From: Deltaproteobacteria bacterium
Lineage (GTDB): Bacteria > Desulfobacterota > Desulfovibrionia > Desulfovibrionales > Desulfovibrionaceae
Direction of reading: 5' to 3'
Length of the DNA stretch: 6,571 bases
NCBI GenBank assembly: GCA_020861205.1
Contig: JAJBSY010000245.1
Location: 1 to 6,571 of the forward strand
Below are positions 6,142 through 6,571 of this stretch, one piece after another. The position numbers and the translations under genes are program-made. How positions within the stretch are numbered: the first letter of the stretch is position 1; every line of letters begins with the position of its first letter. The notes under the pieces were generated by a model. The model saw only the letters and a program-made list of their open reading frames with translations. It was not told where the DNA came from and searched no databases.

Positions 6142-6191
6142 AATCCACCCTAAAGGCAAGGGGGATTTGACCGGTGTCGGCTCGATGCCGG
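6142..6191 (+). promoter_or_regulatory. Potentially structured mRNA leader before the small gene
   Basis: AATCC (6142-6146) and CCC (6148-6150) pair with GGG (6160-6162) and GGATT (6163-6167), giving 8 pairs with one bulged A and the 9-base loop TAAAGGCAA. A second stem CGGC (6178-6181)/GCCG (6187-6190) follows, with an alternative CCGG (6171-6174)/CCGG (6188-6191) pairing. The element ends ten bases before the Shine-Dalgarno site. I do not recognise a known riboswitch consensus. Confidence 0.3.
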
Positions 6192-6212
6192 AAACCAACC
6201 AAGGAGAGTACA

Positions 6213-6518
6213 ATGGACAGAGAAAAAGTAGCGCAGAGCATGGAAGAGGTCGTGCAGTCCTACCGGAAGCAATTGGCGGAAAACGATGACTCGAAGATGG
6301 CGAACCTGGGCAACTCCATGAAGATGGGATTCGAATCGTTGCGCGGGATGGTTGCCGGAAGCGAATCGGACAAACAGTCCATCACTATGTTCAAACGGTA
6401 TGCGGACAATTTTGAGGATGCCCTGAAAGACGGCAACAGGGCCGGCGCCAGCCGTGCCTTGGATGATCTTGAAAAATCGATCCAGGCCTTCCGGATCCGG
6501 TCGGACGCCATCAATTAA
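6213..6518 (+). CDS. Small hypothetical all-helical protein
   Basis: A 101-aa protein that I do not recognise. The start ATG 6213 is well supported by AAGGAGAG (6201-6208); the frame extends back to a GTG at 6174, but that site has no ribosome site and lies inside the predicted leader hairpins. The product contains no proline, cysteine, tryptophan or histidine and is rich in Glu, Asp, Lys, Arg, Ser and Met. Heptad-like hydrophobic spacing suggests two or three amphipathic helices, separated by glycines near residue 33, at 45-49 and near residues 74-78. There is no signal peptide or membrane segment, so it is probably cytoplasmic. It stands alone downstream of a long regulatory-looking spacer and is followed by a weak terminator. 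The strong ribosome site suggests good expression. It could be a small structural or stress-related protein, but there is no direct evidence. Confidence 0.8.
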   Translation: MDREKVAQSMEEVVQSYRKQLAENDDSKMANLGNSMKMGFESLRGMVAGSESDKQSITMFKRYADNFEDALKDGNRAGASRALDDLEKSIQAFRIRSDAIN

Positions 6519-6534
6519 CGGCTGGAATATCCGG

Positions 6535-6553
6535 ACTGCCCTGGGTGGTTTTT
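6535..6553 (+). terminator. Weak terminator candidate after the small gene
   Basis: ACTGCC (6535-6540) can pair with GGTGGT (6544-6549), including two G-U pairs, around the loop CTG, and TTTTT (6549-6553) follows. The stem is short and weak, so the call depends mainly on the T-run and on its position 16 bases after the stop codon. Confidence 0.35.
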
Positions 6554-6571
6554 GCCGGTATGATTGTGAGA

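Larger units (their letters stand above)
5842..6212. other. Divergent intergenic region between tpx and the small hypothetical gene
   Basis: These 371 bases hold no supported gene. From left to right they contain the tpx ribosome site, the GGAATAATTCC palindrome, the tpx promoter candidate, a block with GC-rich hairpins (6002-6047), an AT-rich block (about 6075-6120) and a structured leader (6142-6191) before the small gene. In the AT-rich block, TTGT-GATA-ACAA (6077-6088) is a short inverted repeat, and TATAAT (6092-6097) is a perfect -10 sequence, but I see no good -35 at the right distance. It may be the promoter of the small gene. Confidence 0.5.

Noticed and set aside
6142..6191. Known riboswitch (c-di-GMP-I or similar)
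   Set aside because: The conserved loop sequences of the riboswitch classes I can recall are absent; only generic stems are visible.
1..6571. CRISPR array, insertion sequence, prophage, toxin-antitoxin or defence island
   Set aside because: No spaced direct repeats, transposase, integrase, toxin-antitoxin pair or nuclease domains were seen; the main genes are housekeeping or metabolic.

Overview
The window looks chromosomal and comes from a moderately GC-rich bacterium, most likely a sulfate reducer of the Desulfovibrio type (Desulfovibrionaceae). This rests on the style of the DnaA protein (a Walker B box reading LLLEDVHFL) and on the pairing of an XRE-cupin regulator with an AMP-forming acyl-CoA ligase, a pairing I associate with that group from memory. 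It is an inference from protein resemblance, not a database result.

Left part (1-1833): an AT-rich leader with degenerate DnaA-box-like 9-mers precedes dnaA (+), which ends at a strong intrinsic terminator. Neither dnaN, recF nor gyrB follows, so the gene is not in the classical origin operon.

Middle part (1855-4214): an XRE-cupin regulator (+) is followed, after a GC-rich hairpin, by a medium/branched-chain-type acyl-CoA synthetase (+). The regulator probably controls the ligase, which activates a carboxylic acid to its CoA thioester.

Convergent gap (4215-4504): no convincing gene, but four inverted repeats, including a perfect 16-bp stem that probably terminates transcription from one or both sides.

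Right part (4505-6571): on the minus strand lie tpx (thiol peroxidase) and, downstream of its terminator, an unrecognised protein with two membrane segments and visibly lower GC. The spacer upstream of tpx holds a plausible tpx promoter, with a GGAATAATTCC palindrome at the predicted transcription start. Running the other way from the same spacer is a small all-helical hypothetical protein (+) with a strong Shine-Dalgarno site and a potentially structured leader.

I see no CRISPR array, transposase, phage gene, tRNA or rRNA, and no clear sign of a new defence or mobile system. The points most worth checking are the unusual dnaA (context and DNA-binding motif), the palindrome at the tpx start, the hairpin-rich intergenic regions and the two hypothetical proteins.
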